From Beroe forskalii (taxonomy: Eukaryota > Ctenophora > Nuda > Beroida > Beroidae): 64,000 nucleotides of DNA. Every line of letters begins with the position of its first letter. Within the stretch, counting starts at the first letter, position 1. The notes under the pieces are model-generated. The model did not search any database. It was not told the origin of the DNA and worked only from the letters and a program-made list of their open reading frames with translations. The stretch spans positions 868,001-932,000 of the forward strand of contig WFMF01000007.1 in the NCBI GenBank assembly GCA_011033025.1, written 5' to 3'. A program made the position numbers and the translations under genes. Positions 1 to 9,955 of the stretch are shown here, piece by piece.

Positions 1-1330
1 AAGGGTCGGGTGCCACCTGTTACACCTGGTTCTTGGACTTGTTGCCCTCAGGTCCCCAGAGGTGGGTTTTCTGTTGGTGACCTGCCACCCAGGTGACAAG
101 TACTGTCTCTCCCTCTTCCTCACTCTTGCTCGGTACTGGACATGTGGACCTTCCAGTGGCTCATGCCAACCGCATTACTGGTTCCAGTCAAGTCTTCTTA
201 AGTTTTTACTACTTCCTATCTCGACACAGGACTAAAAGAGCCTCTTTAACAGTTTAACTTAACAGGGCAAAGAACCTGTAGCCATCGTGGGCTTTATAAT
301 GCACGACCTCTTACAGGACACAGAACCTTTATATTCACGCCTCACATATTTAAGCCCATACTACAAACCTTCAGTCTTTTTCAGACCGTGCACAAACTCA
401 ACCAGTTGCGTGCTCACAGGGCACAAGGTTCAGAGGGTATCATCTCTCTTTTCTTACCATAGGGATCAATTTCAAGGTAGTCAATCTTCGGAGGGGCGCC
501 CCCGACCAATTGTTACTCCTACTCCTAGAGTATCACCACCTGGTACCAGGTAAGAGGTTGCTAGCAAGCCTAGTAGTGCAACCAGGTGGGTCCCAGTAAA
601 ACTCTCTGTAGTCTGTGGAATTGAGAGTTGCCATCCATCCCCGGATGTGGTGGTCTTTTGGATACTGCACCAAGAAACTGGTGATCCTCATTGCTATGTA
701 GTGAATGCAAATGAGTGCCATACCAGGGCAAATTGTAGGTCGTATCGAGGCAAAACACGTACTGAGAGCTGCCAGTGCCACTTCTGTCTTAACCATCATT
801 ATCAGGACGGGAGGCTTATCGCTGTTGTTGATTATTATTGGTTTTCCCAGCTTAAGATTACCCACTTCGCCCATGAAAGAGGCAGTTTCCTCTTTTCAAT
901 CTATCATTATCTATGTCTTTTATTTAAATATTTTCATTTAATTATTTAAATCCTACGGATGTGGTATGATTTAAGGTACATTGTGTGGCGTAGATGCGTG
1001 TAAAATTAATGTACATTTTTGCTCCGTATGACCGAGGCGTCACATTTTGATGTGGCATCTTGACGCATCACCACATTCGCTCTGAGTCGCATAGACTGAC
1101 ATCTCTGCCGGTTGAATGACGCTCACATGTCACGATTTGAGTGGCACTGAGAGGTTCTCCGGCTCATGAATGTCACGTGCGGATCATGAAAGGATCACGT
1201 GCGGATCATAAGATGGTCACGTGCAGATCACATGACCCCGCTCTGTCTTCTCAGTGGACGGTAGTTGAGGTGTCACGCCGACGCCCCCCAAGTCTTTAGT
1301 CCAGTACACGGTCTCTCAGTGCCATCATAA
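1..1330. other. Unassigned left-edge region, repeat-like
   Basis: No convincing gene was seen. The first ~950 bases contain a moderately open stretch on both strands without recognisable domains and end in an AT-rich TTTAAAT-type tract, which resembles old transposon sequence, but I could not name a family. Bases about 1130-1245 contain three spaced copies of a GTCACGTG-centred motif (TCACGTGCGGATCA and variants), that is, repeated E-box palindromes. They lie upstream of the secreted-protein gene and could be part of its promoter; this is inference only. Confidence 0.3.
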
Positions 1331-1511
1331 TTGTCAAGTTATAACTCGTTCCGATCGCAGCGCTTCACTTTTTCTAAAATTATTGCTTCATCGATTTAGA
1401 CGGTAGGGTTAGCACCTAATTTTGTTTTCATTTGACAACATATGGAAGATGTATCTTGTTTATCTCTCCTCTCTAAAAGCTCTTTATAAATCAGCGCCTA
1501 TAATACAAGCA

Positions 1512-1740
1512 GAAACTAGCCGAAACAAGCGGAACTACCCGAATCCACCAAACCAAGCAAAAGTTTTACCCGAATCAAGCCGAAACAAGCGAATCAACTC
1601 GAAATAAGCGGTTAGACTTGGGGTAGATTGGAGTTAATTCACTTGTTTCTGATTGTTTCTGCTTGATTCGAGAAAGTTGTTTGGGTTGTTTTTGGCTTGT
1701 TCCGCTTGTTTCGACTTGTTTCAGCTTGATTTGGTTATAA
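1512..1740. repeat. Imperfect inverted repeat (AAACAAGCGGAAC family)
   Basis: The left part has repeated GAAACAAGC / CGAATCAAGC words. The right part has their reverse complements (GCTTGTTCCGCTTGTTTCG). The two halves could fold into a long imperfect hairpin. It ends about 90 bases before the start codon of the Ala/Asp-rich secreted protein, so it lies in that gene's promoter, 5' UTR or first intron. Confidence 0.6.
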
Positions 1741-1830
1741 TAATATAAATAATGGAATTATACGAGTATTATTATACGGGTTTAAAGGCTTTGCATTTTG
1801 ATTCTTACTAAACAATTTTCTCCCTAGGAA

Positions 1831-2724
1831 ATGATGCTTCAGCTCATTTTCATTCTCGCAGCCTTATCACAGATAAGTGCTGCCCCTTATCTTGAACATG
1901 AAAAGCGACAAGACGACCGCTCCCCAGATGCAGTCCTACCCGCAGACACAGGCGACGCCGCCGACACAGCCGACGCCGCAGACACAGCCGACGCCGCCGA
2001 CACGGCCGACACAGCCGACGCCGCAGACACAGCCGACGCCGCAGACACAGCCGACGCCGCAGACACAGCCGACGCCGCAGACACGGCCGACGCCGCAGAC
2101 ACGGCCGACGCCGCAGACACAGCCGACGCCGCCGACACAGCCGACGCCGCAGACGCAAACGCAGGGGGAAACGCAGGTGGCGATGAATCAGCTGCTGCTG
2201 AACTCACTCCAGAACAGGAGGCTCACGTGAACGAAAGAATACAAACCCATGCAGCATTAGTCAGTCAAATGGGTGACGCTTGGGAAAAACACGAGAGCGT
2301 AACAGCTGCTGCTGATGCTGGAGCTGATTCTGGAGCTGATGCTGGAGCTGATGCTGGAGCTGATGCTGGAGCTGATGCAGCTGATGCTGGAGCTGATGCT
2401 GCTGCTGATACTGCTGATGCTGCTGCTGATACTGCTGCTGCTGATGCTGGAGCTGATGCTGCTGCTGACGCTGGAGCTGATGCTGCTGCTGATGCTGGAG
2501 CTGACGCTGCTGCTGATGCTGGAGCTGACGCTGCAGCTGATGCTGCTGCTGATGCTGCTGCTGATGCTGGAGCTGATGCTGGAGCTGATGCTGGAGCTGA
2601 TGCTGCTGCTGATGCTAGTGCTGATGCTGCTGCTGATGCTGGAGCTGATGCTGCTGCTGATGCTGCTGCTGATGCTAGTGCTGATGCTGCTGCTGATGCT
2701 GCTGCTGATGCTGCTGCTGCTTGA
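1831..2724 (+). CDS. Secreted Ala/Asp-repeat acidic protein
   Basis: This 297-residue ORF starts with a clear signal peptide (about residues 1-17, hydrophobic core LQLIFILAALSQISA) followed by a Lys-Arg processing-like site. The mature part has three blocks. The first (about 40-108) is built on AADTAD hexapeptides, the middle (about 110-165) is non-repetitive with NAGG, PEQEAH and WEKHE words, and the last (about 166-297) is built on GADA/AAADA tetrapeptides. There are almost no positive charges after the signal region, so the protein is extremely acidic. The two repeat blocks use different codons (GCC-GAC-rich versus GCT-GAT-rich), so they expanded independently. A TTTTCTCCCTAG just before the ATG looks like a 3' splice site, so an upstream non-coding exon is likely. 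No family is recognised. A role in mucus, cuticle or mineral binding is only a guess. The other frames stay open because the repeats contain no stops. Confidence 0.65.
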   Translation: MMLQLIFILAALSQISAAPYLEHEKRQDDRSPDAVLPADTGDAADTADAADTADAADTADTADAADTADAADTADAADTADAADTADAADTADAADTADAADTADAADANAGGNAGGDESAAAELTPEQEAHVNERIQTHAALVSQMGDAWEKHESVTAAADAGADSGADAGADAGADAGADAADAGADAAADTADAAADTAAADAGADAAADAGADAAADAGADAAADAGADAAADAAADAAADAGADAGADAGADAAADASADAAADAGADAAADAAADASADAAADAAADAAAA

Positions 2725-3367
2725 GCTGATGACACTGATAGTTAATTTGGAGATTGCTGAAAATGGGGCGGAGACTGACCAATGGGAGCAAGCCCTGTTC
2801 TCTAATTGCCATTCCTGGGAATCTTTTATGTAGAGAGGTCAAATGATGATATATTTATACAGGAGTTCTTTGTAAAAGCCCTGATTTCTGTACCTTATCA
2901 AAATATTAAAAACAAAACCATCGTTTTATTTGTGTTAAATGTCATTGTCATCTGTTGGGATTAATCAAAAATCTGAAATTAAATACAGATCAAGCTCAAC
3001 AGAAGTTTTTGGCTGTGGTTCGAATAATAATATAAAAGTAATTACAGTAAATTGGTCAAAACTGGAATAGTCATTCAAATAGTCAATTGGGTCATACTCA
3101 TCAGTCCGATTTTTTTCTCGAAAATCAAATAATAGCCATCAATGGAATTAATGTCACATTTGGGGTACGAAATTTTGGGATATTTTTGGGAATAATTCGC
3201 ATCTTAAAGTATAATGATGAATGCATTTTGAAATTTTGTGGGTAACAAAAATATGGGGATTTTTTCGAAAAATCCCCAAATATTTCGTACCATATAATTA
3301 TAAATTTGTCTCGCAAGGTAGACAATGGAAACCCTATATACTCCTGACCTGGTTATTTCTCCTGCAG
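2725..3367. other. 3' flank with small foldback repeat
   Basis: This is AT-rich and holds no gene. It probably contains the 3' UTR of the acidic secreted protein. Between about 3155 and 3295 an inverted repeat pairs GGGGTACGAAAT-like sequence with ATTTCGTACC-like sequence around a perfect core palindrome at 3254-3278 (GGGGATTTTTTCGAAAAATC region). The run TATTTCTCCTGCAG just before 3368 is the 3' splice site of the next exon. Confidence 0.5.
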
Positions 3368-3521
3368 GTTCGTGCCGATGCTGCGCCGTGACGGCGGGGT
3401 GGAGCTGCTGGTGAAGCTGATCGGAGAGCCTGACTGCCCGGAGAACATCACAATCCTGGCATCCACCACGTTAGGCGATGCCTACGATCCCAACATAGGC
3501 TCCGACATTGAGGAAGCGTGA
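3368..3521 (+). CDS. Terminal exon of an ARM-repeat-like protein
   Basis: An excellent 3' splice site (branch-like CTGAC, pyrimidine tract, CTGCAG) is followed by a 50-codon open frame ending in TGA at 3519-3521. The peptide contains the words LRRDGGVELLVKLI, ITILASTTLGDAY and GSDIEEA. The GGVELLVKLI and LASTTLGDA patterns are typical of the second and third helices of an armadillo repeat. GC content and codon use are clearly higher than in the flanks, which supports coding. No upstream exon was found in the 3.3 kb available, so the rest of the gene lies to the left or has been lost. An isolated captured exon is an alternative. The exact ARM family is not recognised. Confidence 0.5.
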
Positions 3522-4692
3522 CATCGACAAATCGTTATCTTACCCATTGAGAAAGCGTTATATCGCAGCAAGTGCAACGTTTTATCTTACCCATCGTGTG
3601 GTAACTGGTAGTGGTAGTGCGAGTAATCGGTGCACTCAGGATTGATGTGATACTGATATATACTGTGCCGATTTGTCGAAACATAGGACTATGGGGTAGA
3701 TTAATTTGCTTTCGCCTATAAAAACAAGACTGGATATATTTCATCTGAACTTCTATGGCCGAGGTATGTGAAGCAGGAATTTAACGTGAGAAGTGTAGTG
3801 GATATTCTGAGGGTAGCGGAGAACAAATTTCACGGAACTGAGATATGAACGAAATAGACTCTCAGTCTAAGTCTAAGATAATTTATGAGTCTGAGAATTG
3901 ATTGTGGAAAAGAATTTGTTGTGGATGTGAAAACCATCGGAGGGGCAATGAACCCAATAGCAGCATTTAGATCACGCCCTATTATTCTAGTGTTCTTACT
4001 GTCCCAATTACCGTGGGAGTTTTTCCCGAGCTCACTCAAATTCCTAGAATTTTATATAAACAGTAACGGTACTACAGAATTACTGGTTTTGTACTTTTAC
4101 ATGAGCTTGCAACTGAGATGACCCTCATTGATAACCAAGGACCATATACGAGCCGTCTTGCGAAGCTTTTAAAGTTTTAAGTGTTTTAAGAGTACCTGAT
4201 GAACATATTAAATGGCACATTTGAATTAACACTAACAGGAGTTTGATATTTTGTTATAGCTAGGTCATTTTAAGATGAAATGCTTCAAATTTTCACAGAC
4301 GCTGTCTTACTCTTATGCCATGAACTGTCTCCATTCAAATTTTGGTATCGATTGGAATTTCACAAATGGTTTTATTAGTGAGATTTTGCGCGCAGCACTT
4401 TCGGTCCGAAACTGATTCATGTTGTACACAGTTAGAGAAAGCGGAATGTGTTTGAAATTGCATGACATTGACTTTTAGTTTTACTGTGCACATGCTGATG
4501 CAGTTGCACAGTGAAATTGAATTTAAATAACGCTAGAAAGTAGAATTTAGGGAGCAATTATCTTACTTTCCTGAACGTTCATATAATTATAAGATTAAGA
4601 TAAAATTATGATTGCCGTTAAATACCGTTTAACTTTATTTATATTGTAGGTACTGCCTAAGGCAGTATAGGTACTGCTAAGGCAGTATAACT
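3522..4692. other. Gene-poor AT-rich stretch
   Basis: No gene is seen. Just after 3521 an approximate duplication (CATTGAGGAAGCG / CATTGAGAAAGCG, each followed by CGTTATCTTACCC-like sequence) occurs twice within about 75 bases. A short tandem copy of CTGCCTAAGGCAGTATAGGTA lies at about 4650-4690. Nothing else stands out. Confidence 0.4.
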
Positions 4693-4695
4693 TAA

Positions 4696-5072
4696 GGGGC
4701 CATCCATAAAGGACGTCCGCAAAATTTCAGCTTTTTAGACCCCTCCCTCCCCCCGTGTCCGCAAACGTCCGCAACCTGAAATACCCCCCCCCCTCCGGAC
4801 GTCCGCATTTTCATTGAAAATATTTTGTGTGGTCATTTTCATGCATGTTTTCTCAAATATGGTGACAAAATAACTTCATTATTTGACTCAATGTCGAAAA
4901 TCTAAGTCAAAATTCTAAAAAATCGACCATTTTCAAGTGAAGAACTACTCAAATTGACCAAAATTTTCATGAATGCGGACGTCCGCATTTGGCCGAACAC
5001 CCCCCTACGTCCGCAAACGTCCGCATTGGCCAGACTCCCCCCTCTTTGCGGAAGTCCTTTATGGATGGCCCC
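4696..5072. mobile_element. MITE, PIF/Harbinger-like, TAA target duplication
   Basis: The 377-bp element has terminal inverted repeats starting GGGGCCATCCATAAAGGACG and ending in the reverse complement with one mismatch, about 28 bp long. It is flanked by a TAA on each side (4693-4695 and 5073-5075). A GGGGCCATCCAT terminus with a 3-bp TWA target duplication is the usual signature of animal PIF/Harbinger elements. Internally it repeats ACGTCCGCA and TGCGGACGT words at both ends and has no coding capacity, so it is non-autonomous. Confidence 0.8.
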
Positions 5073-5431
5073 TAAAGTTTAACTTTAAATTTAATACTCT
5101 CCTGGCATGGCTTTTGTTATCTGTTTCACTTTCACGGGCCTTAAGATAAAATCGAAATAACTGCCGGGCCACGCAATCGTATCGAACCTGCCTTAAGTTT
5201 AAGTTTACCACCGTAAAGTGCAATGCTTGATGATAAATATGGATATGTATAGTATAAATTGATTTTAACGTCGGAAAATGGAATTATGATTTAAAATTGA
5301 ATATTTTAATTTTATGTCTGCTTTTAACTTCGAAAAATTCGATCGATAATCATAAAATGAAGTACTGTTCTTAAAGTTAACAAAGGGAATCCTTCCGTTG
5401 CCACATGTCCATGACGTCCCTGTTTGTCAAA

Positions 5432-5545
5432 CGTTGCCTGACCCCCTCGCCTTCGGCGGCGCGGACGCGCCAGCCGAAAGGGGTCAGACCAGACATTGAG
5501 AACGTGACTCGCCCGGCGGGGCGCGCGGAGGGGGGTCAGGCAACG
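5432..5545. repeat. GC-rich inverted repeat, CGTTGCCTGACCCC ends
   Basis: The short GC-rich island starts with CGTTGCCTGACCCC (5432-5445) and ends with its exact reverse complement (5532-5545). The interior has CTTCGGCGG and GCCAGCCGAA words that can pair. The same GGGGTCAGGCAACG word appears at about 32195, and GGGGTCAGACAACGTC occurs inside the next palindrome, so this is one dispersed hairpin family. It stands out sharply from the AT-rich surroundings. Confidence 0.65.
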
Positions 5546-5634
5546 TCTGCGAGTATACGGGGCGCAATTTCCTGCGTCGCGATTTAATTATGGATCAGGG
5601 AAGTGTAAGTCTACGTGGCATATCATAATCGCAT

Positions 5635-5962
5635 AACGCCGCGTGTGGATGCTTTTTCTAACTTAAAATAATAAAAGGAATATTAATAAGGAGGCTTTTT
5701 TAGGCTAAAGCATCCACGCGCGACATATACCGCCTTCGGCGGACGCGCGCCCACCGAAGGCGAAGGGGTCAGACAACGTCTGACAACTACAACTTGTAGT
5801 TGTCAGACGTTGTCTGACCCCTTCGCCTTCGGTGGGCGCGCGCGCGAAGCGCGCGCGTCCGCCGAAGGCGGTATATGTCGCGCGTGGATGCTTTAGCCTA
5901 AAAAAGCTAAAAAAATTCCCTTGTAGTACAAGGGAATTAGAAAAGCATCCACGCGCGACGAA
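5635..5962. mobile_element. Nested near-perfect palindrome (foldback/MITE)
   Basis: A near-perfect palindrome is centred at about 5793. Left arm 5695-5792 and right arm 5794-5905 match base for base over ~98 bp, except for an extra GCGCGAAGCGCGC run in the right arm. The arms carry GGCTAAAGCATCCACGCGCG, CGCCTTCGGCGG and GGGGTCAGACAACGTCTG. A further outer pair (TGTGGATGCTTTTTCTAA at about 5643, and its partner TTAGAAAAGCATCCACG at about 5938) encloses it, suggesting one hairpin nested in an older one of the same family. There is no coding capacity. Confidence 0.75.
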
Positions 5963-7097
5963 ATCGTTTACCTTACGCCGCGCACGAAAAGTTCGTGACA
6001 GTGCCGGTATTGAATTTGAATTGACAATGAAATTTAAGTTCGGATTTGATGTATAAATTAGGTTCATCAAATAATAACAGTGACATTGAAGTCAATATAT
6101 CATTATCAGTCGTATTTATAATCAAATTTAAATCAAACTGGCGTTCATCAAAAACAGGGCATATAACCAACAATCAAAATGCCTTATTATTATCACTCTT
6201 CTAAGTGAACACGGTATACCCAAAGTTAAATTGAAATTTAAAAGACAAAAACATTCAAATTTTAAACTTAAACAAAAATTTAAAAATCAAAATCAGTTTA
6301 AATTATCATTATCAACTCATAAGTATATCTGACCCCAAAACTAACCAAAAAATGAAAAAACACTTTTGCCTGACTTATTATAGAAGTAAGGCCTGCAATA
6401 TTCTAAATTTTCAAATGTAAAAAGAAATGCGCCTGCCGGCTTATTTCTTGTGCCCGTTGTTCCCGTATGCAGGCGCTTAATTTCCTGTTCCCTGGGGCTG
6501 GTATTAAACACGCCGTCATTAGAAATAGAAATATAATTAAAGCAATGTCAGATCAGCGAAAAGCAATGCCATATCAGCGAAATCAAGGGATCTTGAAACT
6601 CGTCGAATGGAGAAAGTCCCAACTAGTGTTGAAACTAAACATGTAAATAAAACATTAAAACACGCCGTCACCATTGTCTGTCTCGCTTACTGGCAAGATT
6701 TCTCGATGAGTTGACGATAAAACGCTTCATCGTTTTGAACATCGCAATACTATGTTTTATGAATCAATTTTATAGATATTCCATTCGTTAAAGTATAAAC
6801 TGGAAAGAATAGATACGCTCGTTTTCTTTAACCTCGCCGAGCGCCAAGCGCTTAAATTCTATGAAGCAATATATGGTCGTACGTGATCACAAGTCGCACG
6901 TGCATTTTACTGCGCGCGCAAAATTCATGAACACCTGCCATGTTCTGTTTGCGCGCGTACGCATTCATTCTTGTTTGTTTCCTTTTGAGCTTTGTGAATC
7001 GTCTCGTGCCACATCAAGCGTGCGCATTATCATTTATCAACCGTTTCCATTCGAAATCACATTATTTTCTGTCCTTACAAGTTTCTGCTGTTTGATG
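5963..7097. other. AT-rich gene-free stretch with a shared 57-bp repeat
   Basis: No gene is seen. Bases 6431-6487 contain GCGCCTGCCGGC ... GTTCCCGTATGCAGGCGC followed by TTAATTTCC. The same sequence, in opposite orientation and slightly diverged, is present at about 58430-58485. Its ends can pair (GCGCCTGC with GCAGGCGC), so it is a dispersed small hairpin repeat. The rest is low-complexity AT sequence. Confidence 0.45.
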
Positions 7098-7101
7098 TTA
7101 T

Positions 7102-9249
7102 GGTCAACTGAAAGTATGATTTGACATAATTCCAACCAGTTTTTCAGCATGGTTGGAGGTAGATGGACTGAAAGTTAAATATCTCCGCCGTTTTTTACTT
7201 AATATATCTCAAAATTTGAGGTTTTACTTATAATACTTTAGTCTATTGTTTTATATAATTCTTAAATTTCAAATCCAACCAATGTGGAGCATACACCAAT
7301 ATAAACTAGCATTCTCCATTTGTCACTTGAAGCTTTTTTGTCGAACTTGGGGTTATTCTATGAAATGGAATGTGTACATGATACTCCAAACAGTTAGAAA
7401 TACCCTGGTTGGACAAGATCGTACAGCCAACCATTGTGGAGCAAAACAATGAAAATTGGGCTGATTTCAGAGCCATAAAATACCATATTTTTTCTGAAAT
7501 CAGCTCGTATTTTGTTTGTAAGGGAACAATACGAGTCTCTAGAATACTATATATGCTAATATATGATCATATATTGACCAACCAGTGTGGAGTAGGTGAT
7601 TATTTGAAACTCATTCATAGTAAAAACTATTATTGGGGCTGCATGGACTCAAATAAGACACAAATTTATGAGAAACGACATCAGAAGTTTGTAAATATCA
7701 ACCTACAACTATTCCAATGCATGTGGAGGTTGTACCACGTTCATCCAACCATGTGGAGGCAAAACTTTTACCAGAAATCACGTTTTAACACGGATGATTT
7801 TGGGATACTAAAATTCTGAGAATTAGCAATTTTTGGTTTAATTCGAGTTGAAAAACATCATTAAAGATTCCCAGGTAAGTTTTACTTAACAATTCTATCC
7901 AACCATGTGGAGCAATGGCTTTAAAATGGGGCTATTTTAGTTATGGCAATTAAATAGTATCCCGTCTTCAATATTCCAACAAATCTTGAGATGGAGGTAT
8001 CAGAACTTAAGAAATATATCTCGTGTGCGTCCTCGACAGTAACAACCCAACCAGTGTGGAGCAATAAGGTCATCATTGAGGGCATCTGGAGTCCTGGAGC
8101 TGTACCACTAGGATGATATATAGTATTATGCAATAGATATAACGCAGAAACTGGATTATGATTGTGCATTGTAGTCGTTCAATCATCAAGTTACGTTTTA
8201 CCAACCATGTGGAGCAAGATACGTGTTCATTTTGAAAAAGGGGACGGTTAAAATTATTTATAAGTTAACTCGAAACTGGCTCCACATGGTTGGCCTATAA
8301 ATTAACTATACAGAAAGTATAAAATTAACATAATTTTCAATACAAGAATGTGCAAATTACTTATTTAATGGTGACATACTATTGAGTAAAACTTACTTTT
8401 TAGATTTACTAATATTTGCATCATTTTGGAGGTCAGCTCCACACTGGTTGGAGCTCTTTGGTGTTGAATCTTGCTCCAAGAGGATGTTTATTCATGTATC
8501 CATATTATTAGAGTCTCATATGGATCCGAGACATCAATCCAACCGTAGTGGAGCAGTCTTTCCGATTCAAACAGGCCTTGCTCCACATGGTTGGATTAGT
8601 TAGAGATTTAAATTACTCCACATGGTTGGCCTAGGAATACGTTACTTGAATAGATAACTTGGGGCAAATTTTAATGTTCCTGTGACTTTTACAGCCACTT
8701 TTTGCACCATATCTGAAAACCACAAAAGTCTAAAATTATGGATTTTTGACATGACTTTTTGAAATGCCTGCTCCACAGTGGTTGGTAGGAATTAATAAAC
8801 GAATATGATTGATTTAAATTGACAAGAGAATGAATTTTGCTGTGATGAAAACCATTTGTTTCTATCTCAACTCCACACCCTGGTTGGATAGATATATGTC
8901 TCAAAATTCCAGTTATTGCCTATTACTCCACATTGGTTGGATGGTTTTGAATCGTTTTTCATCGCATCTGAAGGGCATAATGATGCTGTACCAAGTTCAC
9001 TCAAAAAATAATTTCAAAACCTCACACAAGCTTTGAAATATGCCCGCTCCACACAAAAATGCTCCACAATAGAAAACCTTGCATAACTTCTGCTCCACAA
9101 ACACTATTGAAATGGTTTTTCAACCATCTTACAGCCAAAACATTTGAGCATAAGGCAATAATCTTCACCAAGTGGCTCGGGAATATGGATTCGATTGACA
9201 GCCATTTTCCTAAACCATGGTTTTTGTCAAATCATACTTTCAGTTGACC
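7102..9249. mobile_element. Non-autonomous TIR element with phased subterminal repeats
   Basis: Perfect 25-bp terminal inverted repeats (GGTCAACTGAAAGTATGATT and 5 more bases at 7102-7126, reverse complement at 9225-9249) are flanked by TTAT on both sides (7098-7101, 9250-9253), giving a clean target-site duplication and a length of 2148 bp. Inside, the motif CCAACCANTGTGGAGCA recurs about every 150 bp in direct orientation through the left half (near 7276, 7430, 7578, 7748, 7900, 8048, 8202). It recurs as its reverse complement through the right half (near 8277, 8434, 8578, 8611, 8768, 8870, 8927, and degenerate copies at 9046-9100). One direct copy sits at 8540. No transposase ORF is visible. 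Such repeats are often transposase-binding sites; the superfamily cannot be named from TIR and TSD alone. Confidence 0.85.
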
Positions 9250-9253
9250 TTAT

Positions 9254-9955
9254 GTTGCTAATGCTCAGAGCTCACTTGATCGCGGATTGCTCATGACGAC
9301 TATTGATATTCAACCAAATGCAATGTCCTTCATGGGCGTCGAAATTTGCGACTTTATGATCAACTGTGCCAACTTGAACATTAAAAAGGATTACTAGATT
9401 AAAGATTAAAGATTCAAATTGCGTAAATTCATGATGGAGAATTTCAAGAAAATCGGAAGTCATTCATGTAACTCTCATTATTAAAAAGTTTGAAGAAATT
9501 GAAGAATGATGAAGATTTAAAGAAAATCAATTTCCAAGTTTCAATATTACGATGAACAGAGCATTGAACCCGGATAACTGCAAGCTAGCTGCAGTGCAAA
9601 CAGTACAGAATGCCACTACACCAAACTATATTGGCGCGAGTGATATTATAAAGGAGTATTAGTCGGATGCTTGCATGAAGTGACATACATACCACGCGCA
9701 TACGGCCAAATTCGGTCGCGCGCAGCACACCACCTATTTCAGATTTAACAGTACGCGTAAAGGTAGTATACACACAACCCCCACAAAACACGATCTCTGC
9801 TAACCTTTTCTCAATGCCTTTTTGTAAAACAAAAACACGATTGGGAACAGGTAAAAATTTTATTATTCGTTAAGTGTGCTACGCGCAAAAGCGCACACCA
9901 AACAAGATCTGCAGTCTTGCAAAATTTGTCACCCTTCTATATTTCTATTGAACTA
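9254..9955. other. Intergenic region downstream of ZnT6
   Basis: No gene is seen. It holds the presumed 3' UTR of the ZnT6 gene that ends at 9956. A minus-strand AATAAA lies at 9859-9864, about 95 bases after the stop codon, and is a good candidate polyadenylation signal. Confidence 0.5.
9859..9864 (-). terminator. Candidate poly(A) signal of ZnT6 gene
   Basis: AATAAA on the minus strand about 95 bases past the ZnT6 stop codon. Position and sequence fit; there is no cDNA to confirm. Confidence 0.5.

Noticed and set aside
1850..2833. Arg/Leu-, Ser/Ala- and Leu/Met-rich open frames overlapping the acidic protein
   Set aside because: Alternative frames of the same trinucleotide-like repeats; only the frame with a signal peptide and a non-repetitive core is credible.
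5432..5962. GC-rich palindromes as a CRISPR array or bacterial insertion
   Set aside because: No regularly spaced direct repeats with unique spacers, and the context is an intron-bearing eukaryotic genome; they are transposon-type hairpins.
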